A stretch of 41,373 bases of DNA from Bacteroidia bacterium (GCA_026000155.1 BNYG01000024.1:1-41373); one strand, 5' to 3'. Counted from the stretch's first letter, positions 1 to 8,923 are shown. Program-made: numbers and translations. Notes: generated by a model from the sequence alone, not told the origin.

Positions 1-1
1 A

Positions 2-112
2 ATTGCCCTTAATCTAATAAAACACGAACAATCGAAAAAAAGAAGTGTGAAAGGGAAAAGGCTTGATGCTGGATGGGATAATGATTTTTTATTGAAAATC
101 CTAACTAATTAA
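2..112 (+). CDS. Transposase C-terminus, ISAs1-like (partial, cut by window edge)
   Basis: An open frame enters from the left edge and stops at TAA 110-112, giving the last 36 residues of a protein. The visible tail includes KRSVKGKRLDAGWDNDFLL and ends ILTN. A basic stretch followed by AGWDN-x-(F/Y)-L near the end resembles the C-terminus of ISAs1-family (DDE_Tnp_ISAs1) transposases as I know them. The stop lies inside a terminal inverted repeat (114-133), which is how a transposase gene usually ends in a compact IS. The family assignment rests on a short tail and is therefore moderate; that this is the end of an IS transposase is better supported because the same terminal repeat occurs at the right edge of the window. 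Confidence 0.6.
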   Translation: MALNLIKHEQSKKRSVKGKRLDAGWDNDFLLKILTN

Positions 113-113
113 G

Positions 114-133
114 ATGCGTTTGCCCTGAGTAAA
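114..133 (-). repeat. IS terminal inverted repeat, right end
   Basis: Read on the minus strand this is TTTACTCAGGGCAAACGCAT. It matches 41241-41260 (plus strand, TTTACCCAGGGCAAACGCAT) with one mismatch. The core CAGGGCAAACGCAT is probably the IS tip; the shared TTTAC outside it may be part of the repeat or of a preferred target. Confidence 0.6.
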
Positions 134-204
134 TTATTATATAATACATTTCTTTTCTGCATTCGGAATTCACCTGTAAATCATTTACGAAGATGCCTGT
201 TTCT

Positions 205-3200
205 TTATTTTTGTTTTTCTATCCACTGCCGGGCATTGACAAATGCTTCGATCCAAGGACTTACTTCGTCTTTTTTACGATCTTGCGGATAATACGCCCA
301 TTGCCAGGGGAATATCGCCCGTTCCAAGTGGGGCATCATGGCCAAGTGACGGCCGTCTTCCGAACAAATGCCGGCTACGGAATAATCCGAACCGTTGGGA
401 TTGCCGGGATAGGTATCGTATGCATATTTAGCGATGATGTGATAGTTGTTTTCTTCCAGTGGCAAATGGAATTTACCTTCTCCGTGTGCTACCCAAATGC
501 CTAATTGCGTTCCTGATAGCGATCCGAACATCACCGACCGGTTTTGAGGGATGGCTACCGATATAAATTCCGATTCGAATTTGTTGGAATCGTTGTGCAG
601 CATGACCGGCCGTTCGGAATGTTCCGGATTGATCAGGTTCAATTCGACCATCAATTGGCAACCGTTGCAAATACCCAGACTGAGTGTGTCGGGACGAGCA
701 TAGAATTTTTCCAAGGCTTTCCTTGCTTTTTCGTTGTACCGGAAAGCGCCCGCCCAGCCTTTCGCCGAACCTAATACATCGGAATTGGAAAATCCGCCGC
801 AGAAAACAATCAAATTGACATCTTCCAGGGTTTCCCGTCCGGAAGCCAAATCGGTGGTGTGCACATCTTTGACATCAAATCCGGCTAAATACAAGGAATA
901 GGCCATTTCGCGTTCGCCGTTGGTTCCTTTTTCCCGGATAATCGCCGCTTTAATCTTTCTGTCATTCTCAATCCCTGGTAAAGCGCCCTTAAAATTTGCC
1001 GGCAATTTAAATTGCACCGGTTGATTTTTATAATTGGTAAAACGCGCTTGAGCGCATATTTCTCCCGATTGTCGCCTGTCCAATAAATACGATGGACGAT
1101 ACCACAGATCGCGCAATTCATCAATATTGAACGGTTTTTCAATGCCTTGAATATTGATTTGCCTTTCGTTGATCGGATGACCGATTTCGGCGAAACGAAT
1201 GCCTTGTCCGGACAATGCTTTTTCAACCGACTGTTTATCAGCTACTTGAATGATAATACCCGGATTTTCGCTGAACAGGATTTGAAGTAAATACTGTTCA
1301 TCGTAATGCGGGTGGTAGTTGTGAAACAAATCCTTGAAATCAATCGCTAATCCGCCGTTCACATTGGCGAAACACATTTCCAACAGCGTAGTCATCATTC
1401 CTCCTGCCGAAATATCATGTCCGGCAAGAATCAAATCGTTTTCGATTAAATCCTGAACCGTATTGAATGTTTTCTTGAAATATTCCGTATCCAATACAGT
1501 CGGTGCTTCATTACCTATACTATTCAGGGTTTGTGCCAATGCCGATCCGCCTAATTGGAATGAATCCGAAGAAAAATTAATATAATAGAGGCTTGTATCG
1601 GGATTATTTACCAAAACCGGTGACACAATTTTCCGGATATCCGAAACTTCGGCTCCAGCGGAAATAATCACGGTTCCAGGAGAGTAGACTTTTAAAACTC
1701 CCCCTCTTTGGGAGGGGGTCGGGGGGAGGCTATACTTTTGAGTCATGGAAAGCGAATCTTTTCCGGTAGGAATATTGATTCCCAAACTGCAGGCAAACCA
1801 CGAACAGGCTTCTACCGCTCTATATAGGCGGGCATCTTCGCCCGGATTTTTGCAGGGCCACATCCAGTTGGCGCTCAATGAAACACTGTTTAATTTGTCT
1901 TTCAAAGGAGCAAACACGATATTGGTCAAAGCTTCTGCTATGGCAAGAACGGATCCGTTAGCAGCATCCGACAGTGCAGCTTGGGGCGCGTGACCAATGG
2001 AAGTGGCGATACCGGCTTTTCCGCGATAATCCAAAGCCACAGCGCCTAAATCGCTCAACGGCAATTGAATTTCACCCTGACATTGTTGGCGGGCAACTTT
2101 GCCGGTTACCGAACGATCCACCTTATTGGTCAGCCAGTCTTTGCAAGCGACCGCTTCCAATTGCAATACATTCGCTAAATATTCATGAATTTTATTTATA
2201 TCATACTCCGGCTCTTTGAATGTTTCCCGGATGGTCACATCGTTCATCACGGTGCGGGGCGGTTTTCCGAAAAAATCGCTCAATTGCATATCCAAGGGAC
2301 ATTGTCCGTCCGCTTGTTCAAAAACAAACTGCATGTCGCCGGTCGTTTCACCCACCACGTACATCGGGGAGCGTTCGCGGTCGGCAATGCGTTGTACCTG
2401 CTCAATATCTTGTTGCTTCAAAACCAAGCCCATGCGTTCCTGGCTTTCGTTGCCGATAATTTCTTTAGCCGACAGGGTAGGGTCGCCCACCGGAAGTTCG
2501 TCCATACTGATTTTTCCGCCGGTCGTTTCCACCAATTCGGAAAGGCAATTCAAATGGCCGCCGGCACCGTGGTCGTGAATGGAAACAATCGGATTGGTAT
2601 CGGATTCCGCCAAGGAGCGGATGACATTGGCTACCCGCTTTTGCATTTCAGGATTGGCGCGTTGTACAGCATTCAATTCGATACCGCTGGTGTATTCGCC
2701 TGTATCCACAGAAGATACAGCGCCTCCACCCATTCCGATACGGTAATTGTCGCCGCCCAAAATGACTACTTTTTCCCCGGCTTCCACTTCCCCTTTCAAA
2801 GCGTCTGATTTTTTGGCAAAACCGACACCACCTGCCAACATGATTACTTTGTCATAGGCAAATTGTTTGTTGTTTTCTTCGTGTTCAAAAGTCAAAACCG
2901 AACCGCAGATGAGTGGTTGCCCGAATTTATTTCCGAAATCGGAAGCGCCGTTGGATGCTTTAATCAGGATTTGTTCCGGTGTTTGGTAGAGCCATTTGCG
3001 GGGAGCCATGGCTTTTTCCCACGAGCGACCGGCTTCCGTCCGCGGATAAGCTGTCATATACACGGCTGTTCCGGCAATTGGTAATGATGCTTTTCCGCCG
3101 CCTAAACGGTCGCGGATTTCACCGCCTGTTCCCGTAGCAGCGCCATTGAAAGGTTCTACCGTTGTTGGGAAATTATGCGTTTCCGCTTTCAAGGAAATGA

Positions 3201-3921
3201 CTGTTTCGATGTCTTTCGTTTCAAAAAAATCGGGTTTGTCACCGCTGGCGGGAGCAAACTGTTCGATGACAGGACCTTGATTAAAAGCCACATTGTCTTT
3301 GTATGCCGAAACCAATTGATTGGGATTTACTTGCGCCGTTTTCTTAATCAGTTGGAAAAGCGTTGACTCTTTTTCCACTCCGTCGATGACAAACAAACCG
3401 TTGAAAATTTTGTGGCGGCAATGTTCCGAATTCACCTGTGAAAATCCGAATACTTCGCTGTCCGTCAGTTTGCGTCCTAATTTCCGGCTGACACTATTTA
3501 AATAACCGATTTCTTCCGGACTCAACGCCAAACCTTCCTGTTGGTTGTAGGCGGCAATATCGTCAATGGAAATCACCAGAGCCGGTTTTTTGTCGATAGT
3601 GAAAATATCCTGTCCGATACCTTCATAGACTTTTTGGAGCATTTTGTCGTAAGGAACATCCTTGCTGTCAACGATTTGGAATTCCTCTATCCTTGCAATT
3701 CCTTGAATCCCCATAATTTGGGTGATTTCCGTTGCATTGGTACTCCAGGGAGTAATCATTTCGCGGCGGGGACCCACCAAAAAAGCGTCTATTTTCTCTT
3801 CTTTCAACCGGTCGGCGCCACTGAAAAGCCAAATTAACTTGTCAATGTCTTCACTGCTTAATTTTTCGGTTGCCTGGACAGCTAAAATAGAAGGAGTCTG
3901 CGTTCTAAAAAATAGAATCAT
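205..3921 (-). CDS. purL: Phosphoribosylformylglycinamidine synthase (single-chain PurL)
   Basis: This enzyme makes FGAM from FGAR, glutamine and ATP, the fourth step of de novo purine synthesis. At 1238 residues it is the large single-chain form, fusing the synthase and glutaminase that some bacteria carry as PurL, PurQ and PurS. The order seen is an N-terminal PurS-like part, two AIR-synthase-type halves (with the segment EVEAGEKVVILGGDNYRIG near residue 380) and a C-terminal class I glutaminase. The glutaminase keeps the nucleophile Cys1085 in GICNGCQ and His1198/Glu1200 in HLERA. The start MILFFRTQ fits the family. Residues 731-743 (LPPTPSQRGGV region) are an odd insertion encoded by a palindromic repeat, listed separately. 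The gene follows alaS on the same strand with a 69-base gap. The glutaminase residues are intact, so it is probably functional despite the insertion. Confidence 0.97.
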   Translation of the reverse strand: MILFFRTQTPSILAVQATEKLSSEDIDKLIWLFSGADRLKEEKIDAFLVGPRREMITPWSTNATEITQIMGIQGIARIEEFQIVDSKDVPYDKMLQKVYEGIGQDIFTIDKKPALVISIDDIAAYNQQEGLALSPEEIGYLNSVSRKLGRKLTDSEVFGFSQVNSEHCRHKIFNGLFVIDGVEKESTLFQLIKKTAQVNPNQLVSAYKDNVAFNQGPVIEQFAPASGDKPDFFETKDIETVISLKAETHNFPTTVEPFNGAATGTGGEIRDRLGGGKASLPIAGTAVYMTAYPRTEAGRSWEKAMAPRKWLYQTPEQILIKASNGASDFGNKFGQPLICGSVLTFEHEENNKQFAYDKVIMLAGGVGFAKKSDALKGEVEAGEKVVILGGDNYRIGMGGGAVSSVDTGEYTSGIELNAVQRANPEMQKRVANVIRSLAESDTNPIVSIHDHGAGGHLNCLSELVETTGGKISMDELPVGDPTLSAKEIIGNESQERMGLVLKQQDIEQVQRIADRERSPMYVVGETTGDMQFVFEQADGQCPLDMQLSDFFGKPPRTVMNDVTIRETFKEPEYDINKIHEYLANVLQLEAVACKDWLTNKVDRSVTGKVARQQCQGEIQLPLSDLGAVALDYRGKAGIATSIGHAPQAALSDAANGSVLAIAEALTNIVFAPLKDKLNSVSLSANWMWPCKNPGEDARLYRAVEACSWFACSLGINIPTGKDSLSMTQKYSLPPTPSQRGGVLKVYSPGTVIISAGAEVSDIRKIVSPVLVNNPDTSLYYINFSSDSFQLGGSALAQTLNSIGNEAPTVLDTEYFKKTFNTVQDLIENDLILAGHDISAGGMMTTLLEMCFANVNGGLAIDFKDLFHNYHPHYDEQYLLQILFSENPGIIIQVADKQSVEKALSGQGIRFAEIGHPINERQINIQGIEKPFNIDELRDLWYRPSYLLDRRQSGEICAQARFTNYKNQPVQFKLPANFKGALPGIENDRKIKAAIIREKGTNGEREMAYSLYLAGFDVKDVHTTDLASGRETLEDVNLIVFCGGFSNSDVLGSAKGWAGAFRYNEKARKALEKFYARPDTLSLGICNGCQLMVELNLINPEHSERPVMLHNDSNKFESEFISVAIPQNRSVMFGSLSGTQLGIWVAHGEGKFHLPLEENNYHIIAKYAYDTYPGNPNGSDYSVAGICSEDGRHLAMMPHLERAIFPWQWAYYPQDRKKDEVSPWIEAFVNARQWIEKQK
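1695..1731. repeat. Intergenic-type palindromic repeat inserted in frame in purL
   Basis: A C-rich then G-rich stretch reads CTCCCCCTCTTTGGGAGGGG at its centre, an obvious foldback, followed by a G-run. On the purL strand it encodes SLPPTPSQRGGVLK (residues 731-744), a low-information peptide typical of translated short repeats. It sits between TQKY and VYSPGTVIISAG, where family members normally have only a few residues. It keeps the frame, so the host gene survives. Confidence 0.75.
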
Positions 3922-3966
3922 AGGAAATTAGGAATTATAAATGATGAATGATATCGTTTTCGAGTA

Positions 3967-3974
3967 CAAAAATA
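3967..3974 (-). promoter_or_regulatory. Candidate -7 box for purL
   Basis: On the minus strand the alaS-purL gap contains TATTTTTG, matching the Bacteroidota -7 box TAnnTTTG, about 45 bases before the purL start. No clear TTTG lies about 20 bases upstream, so this is a weak call. purL may also be read through from alaS. Confidence 0.35.
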
Positions 3975-3990
3975 ATAAAAATTATGCATA

Positions 3991-6624
3991 TTATTTGATT
4001 TTACCAATCATTTCGTCCAAAGCAATGGTCAAGCCGTCAACGTCTTTTCCACCGGCTGTAGCAAAATGCGGTTGTCCGCCGCCGCCGCCTTGGATATGTT
4101 TCGCTGCTTCCCTAACAATTTGTCCGGCATTCAGCCCGCCTTTCACCAAATCATCACTGATCATGACGGTCAGCAAGGGTTTGCCTTCGGAAGCGGTTGC
4201 TGCCACGAAATAGGTTTTTTCGGGAAATTCCCCCCTGATTTGGAAAGCAAGGTCTTTGACAATTTCAGCGGGTAAGGGTAATCCTTTCAGTACAAATAAA
4301 TTGATTCCATTGACTGCTTGTTTGCTTTCAATCAATAACTTCTTCACCTGTTGCACCTTTTCCTTCATAAATTCTTCCGCCTGCTTTTTCAATTCGGTGT
4401 TTTCATCGAAGAATTTCTGAACGGCCTGTTTCAAATCGGGCGTATTATTGAATTGAGCGCGAACATCCCGCAGGATATCCTGTTGCACATAAAAGAATTT
4501 TTCGCAAGCCTCGGCGGAAATGGCTTCGATACGGCGGATGCCTGCTGCAATCGAACTTTCGCTGAGAATACGGAAAGTCCCGATGTTTCCGGTGGCGCTC
4601 GTGTGCGTACCTCCACAAAGTTCTACCGAAGAGCCGTATTGAATGACCCGTACATCGTCTCCGTATTTTTCCCCGAACAAAGCCATGGCTCCCAACTGTT
4701 TGGCTTCGACAATCGGCACGTGTCGCCGTTCGTTGAGTGGAATATTTTCGCGAATCTTTGCCGTAACAGATTGTTCTACTTTACGGATTTCTTCGTCCGT
4801 CAGTTTTTGGAAATGCGAAAAGTCGAAACGCAGAACATCGGGCGAAACAAACGAACCTTTTTGTTCAACGTGTTTGCCCAACACTTCCCGCAAAGCCTCG
4901 TGCAATAAATGGGTAGCTGTGTGATTACATTCCGTAGCACGGCGTTTTTCCACATCTACAAAGGCGGTAAACGCATCGTGCGGATTTTGAGGCAATTCGC
5001 GAGTCAGGTGTACCGCCAAATTATTTTCCCGTTTTGTATCAAAAATGGCAATGGTATTTCCTTTGGAATCAATCAATTGACCGCTATCACCTACCTGTCC
5101 GCCCATTTCAGCGTAGAAAGGCGTTTTTTCCAATACAATCTGATAATATTCGTCATTTTTCTGCTTTACTTTTCGATAACGCAAGATATGTGTTACCGCA
5201 GAAGTATCATCATAACCGACAAATTCAGGCTCTCCGTCTTTTACAAAAACCCAATCGCCTGTTTCAACGGCAGCAGCATTACGTGCGCGTTCTTTTTGCT
5301 TCTGCATTTCCACATCAAAACCGGCTTTTTCCACTTCCATACCTTGTTCACGAAGAATCAGTTCCGTTAAATCCAACGGAAATCCGTAGGTATCATATAA
5401 AGTAAAAGCATCTGCTCCGTCAATCCGGGTTTTATTTGCCGCTTTGGCTTCCTGAATTTTTTTATCCAATAATTTAATACCGGTTTCCAAGGTACGCAAA
5501 AACGAATCTTCTTCTTCCTTGATGACTTTTTCAATCAAATCCCTTTGAGCGATTAATTCGGGATAAGCATCTCCCATTGAATTAATTAAAGCCGGAATTA
5601 ATTTGTACATGAAGGCTTTCTTTTGTTCCAAGAAAGTATAGCCGTAGCGAACCGCCCGGCGCAAAATACGGCGAATCACATACCCAGCCTTGGCATTCGA
5701 GGGCAATTGTCCGTCGGTAATGGAAAAGGCAATGGTGCGGATATGGTCGGCAATGACACGCATGGCGATCTGCTGTTTGTCATTGCAAGTATGAGCATAG
5801 GATTGCGGGTCAAGCCCGCAATGACAAGAAATGGCTTGAATCAACGGTTGGAAAACATCGGTATCGTAATTGGATGTTTTTCCCTGAACAGCCATGCACA
5901 AGCGTTCAAATCCCATGCCGGTGTCAATCACTTTGTTGGGCAGACCTTCCAGCGAACCGTCGGCTTTGCGGTTGAACTGCATAAACACCAAGTTCCAGAT
6001 TTCAATGACCTGCGGATGATCGTGATTGACCAAATCCCGTCCGCTGATTTTTGCGCGTTCCGCTTCCGTGCGCAAGTCGATATGAATTTCCGAACAGGGA
6101 CCGCAGGGACCGGTATCGCCCATTTCCCAAAAATTATCGTGCTTGTTGCCGTTGATAATCCGGTTGGCAGGAAGATATTTTTCCCAATAACCGGCGGCTT
6201 CGTCATCGCGTTCCAGATTTTCGGACGGACTGCCTTCAAAAACGGTGACATACAAACGGTTTTTATCCAATTTCAATACCTCGGTCAGGTATTCCCAGGC
6301 GTATTCGATGGCTTCCTTTTTAAAATAATCGCCAAACGACCAGTTGCCCAACATTTCGAACATGGTGTGATGATAGGTATCGTGTCCTACTTCTTCCAAA
6401 TCGTTGTGTTTTCCGCTCACACGCAAACATTTCTGTGAATCGGCGACTCGCGGGTATTTGATGGGAACATTACCCAGAATAATGTCTTTGAATTGGTTCA
6501 TTCCGGCATTGGTAAACATCAAAGTAGGGTCGTCTTTGATCACCATCGGAGCCGAAGGAACGATTTTGTGGTTCTTACTTTCAAAATAATCTTTAAACGA
6601 TTGACGGATTTGTTTAGCTGTCAT
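3991..6624 (-). CDS. alaS: Alanyl-tRNA synthetase
   Basis: This cytoplasmic class II synthetase charges tRNA-Ala and edits mischarged Ser/Gly. It has 877 residues, the usual length. Visible parts are motif 1 ([12 protein letters not shown]), the aminoacylation core ([32 protein letters not shown]), motif 3 ([15 protein letters not shown]), the editing-domain zinc site HTATH near residue 566 with CGGTH near 668, and the glycine-rich C-Ala tail ([14 protein letters not shown]). The start [17 protein letters not shown] is canonical. Residues 267-282 (CHCGLDPQS and following) are a translated palindromic repeat occupying a surface loop that varies in the family; the catalytic motifs on both sides are intact. 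Divergent from the M23 peptidase gene, with which it shares an 81-base promoter region. Confidence 0.97.
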   Translation of the reverse strand: MTAKQIRQSFKDYFESKNHKIVPSAPMVIKDDPTLMFTNAGMNQFKDIILGNVPIKYPRVADSQKCLRVSGKHNDLEEVGHDTYHHTMFEMLGNWSFGDYFKKEAIEYAWEYLTEVLKLDKNRLYVTVFEGSPSENLERDDEAAGYWEKYLPANRIINGNKHDNFWEMGDTGPCGPCSEIHIDLRTEAERAKISGRDLVNHDHPQVIEIWNLVFMQFNRKADGSLEGLPNKVIDTGMGFERLCMAVQGKTSNYDTDVFQPLIQAISCHCGLDPQSYAHTCNDKQQIAMRVIADHIRTIAFSITDGQLPSNAKAGYVIRRILRRAVRYGYTFLEQKKAFMYKLIPALINSMGDAYPELIAQRDLIEKVIKEEEDSFLRTLETGIKLLDKKIQEAKAANKTRIDGADAFTLYDTYGFPLDLTELILREQGMEVEKAGFDVEMQKQKERARNAAAVETGDWVFVKDGEPEFVGYDDTSAVTHILRYRKVKQKNDEYYQIVLEKTPFYAEMGGQVGDSGQLIDSKGNTIAIFDTKRENNLAVHLTRELPQNPHDAFTAFVDVEKRRATECNHTATHLLHEALREVLGKHVEQKGSFVSPDVLRFDFSHFQKLTDEEIRKVEQSVTAKIRENIPLNERRHVPIVEAKQLGAMALFGEKYGDDVRVIQYGSSVELCGGTHTSATGNIGTFRILSESSIAAGIRRIEAISAEACEKFFYVQQDILRDVRAQFNNTPDLKQAVQKFFDENTELKKQAEEFMKEKVQQVKKLLIESKQAVNGINLFVLKGLPLPAEIVKDLAFQIRGEFPEKTYFVAATASEGKPLLTVMISDDLVKGGLNAGQIVREAAKHIQGGGGGQPHFATAGGKDVDGLTIALDEMIGKIK
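5778..5826. repeat. Family A palindromic repeat inserted in frame in alaS
   Basis: The segment begins TGTCATTGC and ends GCAATGACA, with the inner palindrome ATTGCGGG-TCAAG-CCCGCAAT at 5802-5822. It is the element found between permease genes at 22165, 24667 and 27118 and between the two regulatory genes at 32222. On the alaS strand it reads [16 protein letters not shown] (residues 267-282). The frame is preserved, and it replaces a variable loop between the [10 protein letters not shown] and [11 protein letters not shown] segments. Confidence 0.85.
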
Positions 6625-6646
6625 TTTATTGTTTTTTTCAAATTGA

Positions 6647-6678
6647 TTTGCAAAAATACAACAAATACCTTACTTTTG
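6647..6678 (+). promoter_or_regulatory. Promoter of the M23 peptidase-merR operon
   Basis: TTTG at 6647-6650, exactly 20 bases, then TACTTTTG at 6671-6678: a full match to the Bacteroidota sigma-ABfr promoter. The expected transcript start near 6685 leaves a leader of about 20 bases before ATG 6706. Confidence 0.75.
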
Positions 6679-6683
6679 TCAAA
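6651..6683 (-). promoter_or_regulatory. alaS promoter (Bacteroidota type)
   Basis: Minus-strand TTTG at 6683-6680, 21 bases, then TATTTTTG at 6658-6651, fitting TTTG-N19-21-TAnnTTTG. The -7 box ends 27 bases from the alaS start codon. It interleaves with the opposing promoter for the M23 gene. Confidence 0.6.
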
Positions 6684-6705
6684 ATTGAATTACAAATTTC
6701 CTTGG

Positions 6706-7659
6706 ATGAGCAAGATTTTTTACAAATATAACCCTCAAACATTAAATTACGAAAGGGTGTATCCCTCTACCAAACAGCGTATCTGGGCGGTTTGCCGTCA
6801 ATTATGCATTGGAATTGTCATTGGTGGATGCATATTCGGAATTGTGACGTATGCTTTTGATTCTCCGAAGGATCAACAGTTAAAAAAAGATAATAAACTT
6901 TTATTAACACAATATCAGATTTTGTCTAAACGGATCGATGAAAATGAAAAGATTTTGGAAGAGTTGCAGCAAAAGGACGATGACCTTTACCGGATCATGT
7001 TCAATGCAGACCCGATTCCATCGTCGATACGGAAACCGGGGATAGGCGGAACCAACCGTTACGAACATTTGTTGACGGTACCGAATTCGAATTTGGTCAT
7101 TGCGACTACCGCCAAATTGGATATGATGACCAAGCAATTGTATGTTCAGTCCAACTCGTACGACGAACTGACGGAGTTAATCAAGACAAAAGAAGAGCGG
7201 ATAAAAAATGTACCGGCTATTATGCCTTTGTCTTCCAAGCAGATGAAAGGGATCAGTTCCGGTTTCGGAATGCGGATCCACCCGATTTACGGAAATGCGC
7301 GGATGCACACAGGTATTGATATGAATGCCAATCCCGGAACGCCGATTTATGCTACGGGCAACGGAACGGTCGAATCGACCGGCTGGGACGGCGGTTATGG
7401 ATATGCCGTGGTGATCAATCACGGATTCGGATACAAGACCCTCTACGGACACTGTAAAGAAATGAAAGTCCGTGCCGGTCAAAAAGTAGTTCGTGGACAG
7501 GAAATCGCCACAGTCGGATCCACCGGCGATGCCACCGGTCCGCATGTGCATTATGAAGTGATAGTCAAAGGGCAATTCGACAATCCGGCAAAATATTTCT
7601 TTATGGATTTAACGCCTGAAGAATACGACCGGATGTTGTTTGAAGCAGAAAACAGATAA
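6706..7659 (+). CDS. M23 (LytM-type) zinc metallopeptidase, membrane anchored
   Basis: Predicted 317-residue envelope protein acting on peptidoglycan cross-links or serving as a LytM-type regulator of such enzymes. A short basic cytoplasmic N-terminus is followed by one membrane segment at about residues 30-50 (LCIGIVIGGCIFGIVTYAF), then a charged coiled-coil-like region (about 58-95) and a C-terminal M23 domain. The zinc ligands are present: His201 and Asp205 in HTGID, His282 in GPHVHYE, with His280 alongside, so it should be catalytically competent. The frame is open further upstream to 6493, but that stretch overlaps alaS; ATG 6706 (MSKIFYKYNPQTLNYERVYP) gives the family's usual N-terminus and sits just after a strong promoter. 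merR follows after 6 bases, so the two are one operon. Confidence 0.9.
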   Translation: MSKIFYKYNPQTLNYERVYPSTKQRIWAVCRQLCIGIVIGGCIFGIVTYAFDSPKDQQLKKDNKLLLTQYQILSKRIDENEKILEELQQKDDDLYRIMFNADPIPSSIRKPGIGGTNRYEHLLTVPNSNLVIATTAKLDMMTKQLYVQSNSYDELTELIKTKEERIKNVPAIMPLSSKQMKGISSGFGMRIHPIYGNARMHTGIDMNANPGTPIYATGNGTVESTGWDGGYGYAVVINHGFGYKTLYGHCKEMKVRAGQKVVRGQEIATVGSTGDATGPHVHYEVIVKGQFDNPAKYFFMDLTPEEYDRMLFEAENR

Positions 7660-7665
7660 AAAGAT

Positions 7666-8028
7666 ATGCCGGATTATAAATTCAAACGGGAGAAATTGTT
7701 TTATTCCATCAAGGAAGTGGCGGACATGTTTGATGTCAACCAATCTTTGTTGCGGTATTGGGAAAAAGAATTTCCTACCCTCCAGCCGGTTAAAACAGAA
7801 AAAGGCACCCGCCAATACCGCCAAGAGGATATTGACGAGATCCGTTTGATTCATTATTTAGTGAAAGAAAAAGGCCTGACTTTGCCCGGCGCCAAACAAA
7901 AACTGAAAGAAAACCGGAGCGATGTAGTGCATACGGAAGAAATCATTGACCGCCTGAAAAATATCCGCGCCGAACTCATGAAATTAAAAACAGAATTTGA
8001 CGAGTTGGACGAAGCATACGGAAAATAG
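7666..8028 (+). CDS. MerR-family transcriptional regulator
   Basis: A 120-residue protein with an N-terminal winged helix-turn-helix (YSIKEVADMFDVNQSLLRYW, then the wing KTEKGTRQYRQEDI) and a C-terminal helix likely to form the dimer coiled coil (EEIIDRLKNIRAELMKLKTEFDELDEA). No C-terminal cysteine cluster or large ligand domain is visible, so it is not a metal sensor of the classic kind. It is cotranscribed with the M23 peptidase gene. My recollection is that this M23-MerR pair next to alaS is common in Bacteroidales. The target genes are unknown. Confidence 0.88.
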   Translation: MPDYKFKREKLFYSIKEVADMFDVNQSLLRYWEKEFPTLQPVKTEKGTRQYRQEDIDEIRLIHYLVKEKGLTLPGAKQKLKENRSDVVHTEEIIDRLKNIRAELMKLKTEFDELDEAYGK

Positions 8029-8071
8029 AATAAAAGAAAACTTTGAATTAAAAAATATTTAAACAAACCTA

Positions 8072-8914
8072 ATGAAAGTTGTCATGAACAAAAAAGACAC
8101 AATCAATGTACAGGGAACGGAGGTTATTTTACTTTCGCATCGCAAAGAAGATTACATATCGCTGACAGATATGGCAAGGTATAAAAATGCAGAAGCAACA
8201 GGACTTGTTATTTCGCATTGGTTAAGTACCCGATATACCATTGAATTTATGGGAATTTGGGAACAAATTAATAATCCTGATTTTAATGTTACGGAATTCC
8301 GTAACATTAAAAATGAAAGTGGCGGTAATGGCTTTGTCTTGACGTCCAAACAGTGGATTGAAAAAACCAATGCCGTTGGAATCATTGCAAAACCCGGTCG
8401 TTATGGCAGCGGAACTTTTGCCCATAGAGATATTGCTTTTGAGTTCGGCTCGTGGTTGAGTGCCGAATTTAAGTTTTACCTTATTAAAGAATTTCAACGC
8501 TTAAAAGAAGACGAACACCAACGTCTATCGTTAGAGTGGAATCTACAGCGTACTCTTTCAAAAATCAATTACCGTATTCATACGGATGCGATTAAGGAAC
8601 AAATTATTCCTTCTGTTGTAACCAAAGAACAAGCTTCATTTATTTATGCTAATGAAGCCGATTTGTTGAATGTGGCATTATTTGGCAAAACAGCAGCACA
8701 ATGGCGAAGTGAAAATCGGGATAGTAATGGAAATATTCGCGATGCAGCCACTTTAGAACAATTAGTTGTACTTTCTAACATGGAAAGCATCAATGCCTTA
8801 TTGATACGGCAGGGACTTCCGCAAGGCGAACGATTGGTACAACTGAATGTCGTTGCCATTACGCAAATAAAATCACTGTTGGACAATCAAAATTTGATGA
8901 AACGGCTGAAATAA
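8072..8914 (+). CDS. KilA-N domain protein
   Basis: A 280-residue protein. Residues about 15-130 match the KilA-N DNA-binding domain of phage and bacterial proteins (DYISLTDMARYKN, KQWIEKTNAVGIIAKPGRYG, FAHRDIAFEFGSWLSAEFK). The C-terminal half (FIYANEADLLNVALFGKTAAQWR) is the partner region often seen behind KilA-N in chromosomal Bacteroidota copies. ATG 8072 (MKVVMNKKD) or ATG 8084 could be the start; relatives usually begin near the KKDTI segment, slightly favouring 8084. No other phage gene lies nearby, so this is a solitary chromosomal copy. It converges on the truncated repeat-protein gene. Function is not established; an antirepressor-like or DNA-binding role is inferred only from the domain. 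Its coding sequence contains a perfect 32-bp palindrome. Confidence 0.85.
   Translation: MKVVMNKKDTINVQGTEVILLSHRKEDYISLTDMARYKNAEATGLVISHWLSTRYTIEFMGIWEQINNPDFNVTEFRNIKNESGGNGFVLTSKQWIEKTNAVGIIAKPGRYGSGTFAHRDIAFEFGSWLSAEFKFYLIKEFQRLKEDEHQRLSLEWNLQRTLSKINYRIHTDAIKEQIIPSVVTKEQASFIYANEADLLNVALFGKTAAQWRSENRDSNGNIRDAATLEQLVVLSNMESINALLIRQGLPQGERLVQLNVVAITQIKSLLDNQNLMKRLK
8281..8312. repeat. Perfect 32-bp palindrome inside the KilA-N gene
   Basis: The half-site TTTTAATGTTACGGAA is followed directly by its exact reverse complement, with no spacer and no mismatch over 16 bp per arm. It codes for FNVTEFRNIKN within the KilA-N domain and reads the same on both strands. It could be a protein-binding site or a cruciform; it does not match the other repeat families in the window. 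Confidence 0.9.
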
Positions 8915-8923
8915 ATCAATCAA

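Larger units (their letters stand above)
1..133 (+). mobile_element. Right end of an insertion sequence (ISAs1-like)
   Basis: This stretch holds the transposase tail and, at 114-133, a terminal inverted repeat whose minus-strand reading contains CAGGGCAAACGCAT. The same 20-base motif, with one mismatch, is found in the opposite orientation at 41241-41260. IS DNA therefore probably ends at about 127, some 78 bases downstream of the purL stop codon. The stretch 134-204 holds no gene or signal that I recognise. Confidence 0.65.

Noticed and set aside
205..3921. Numerous reading frames opposite purL, alaS, permeases and tkt
   Set aside because: They are shadows of well recognised genes and show no protein family features.
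6493..6705. Upstream extension of the M23 peptidase reading frame
   Set aside because: The extra 71 codons overlap the start of alaS and cross both promoters. ATG 6706 gives the usual N-terminus.
8072..8914. KilA-N gene as evidence of a prophage
   Set aside because: No integrase, capsid, terminase or other phage gene is nearby. Solitary KilA-N genes are common in Bacteroidota chromosomes.
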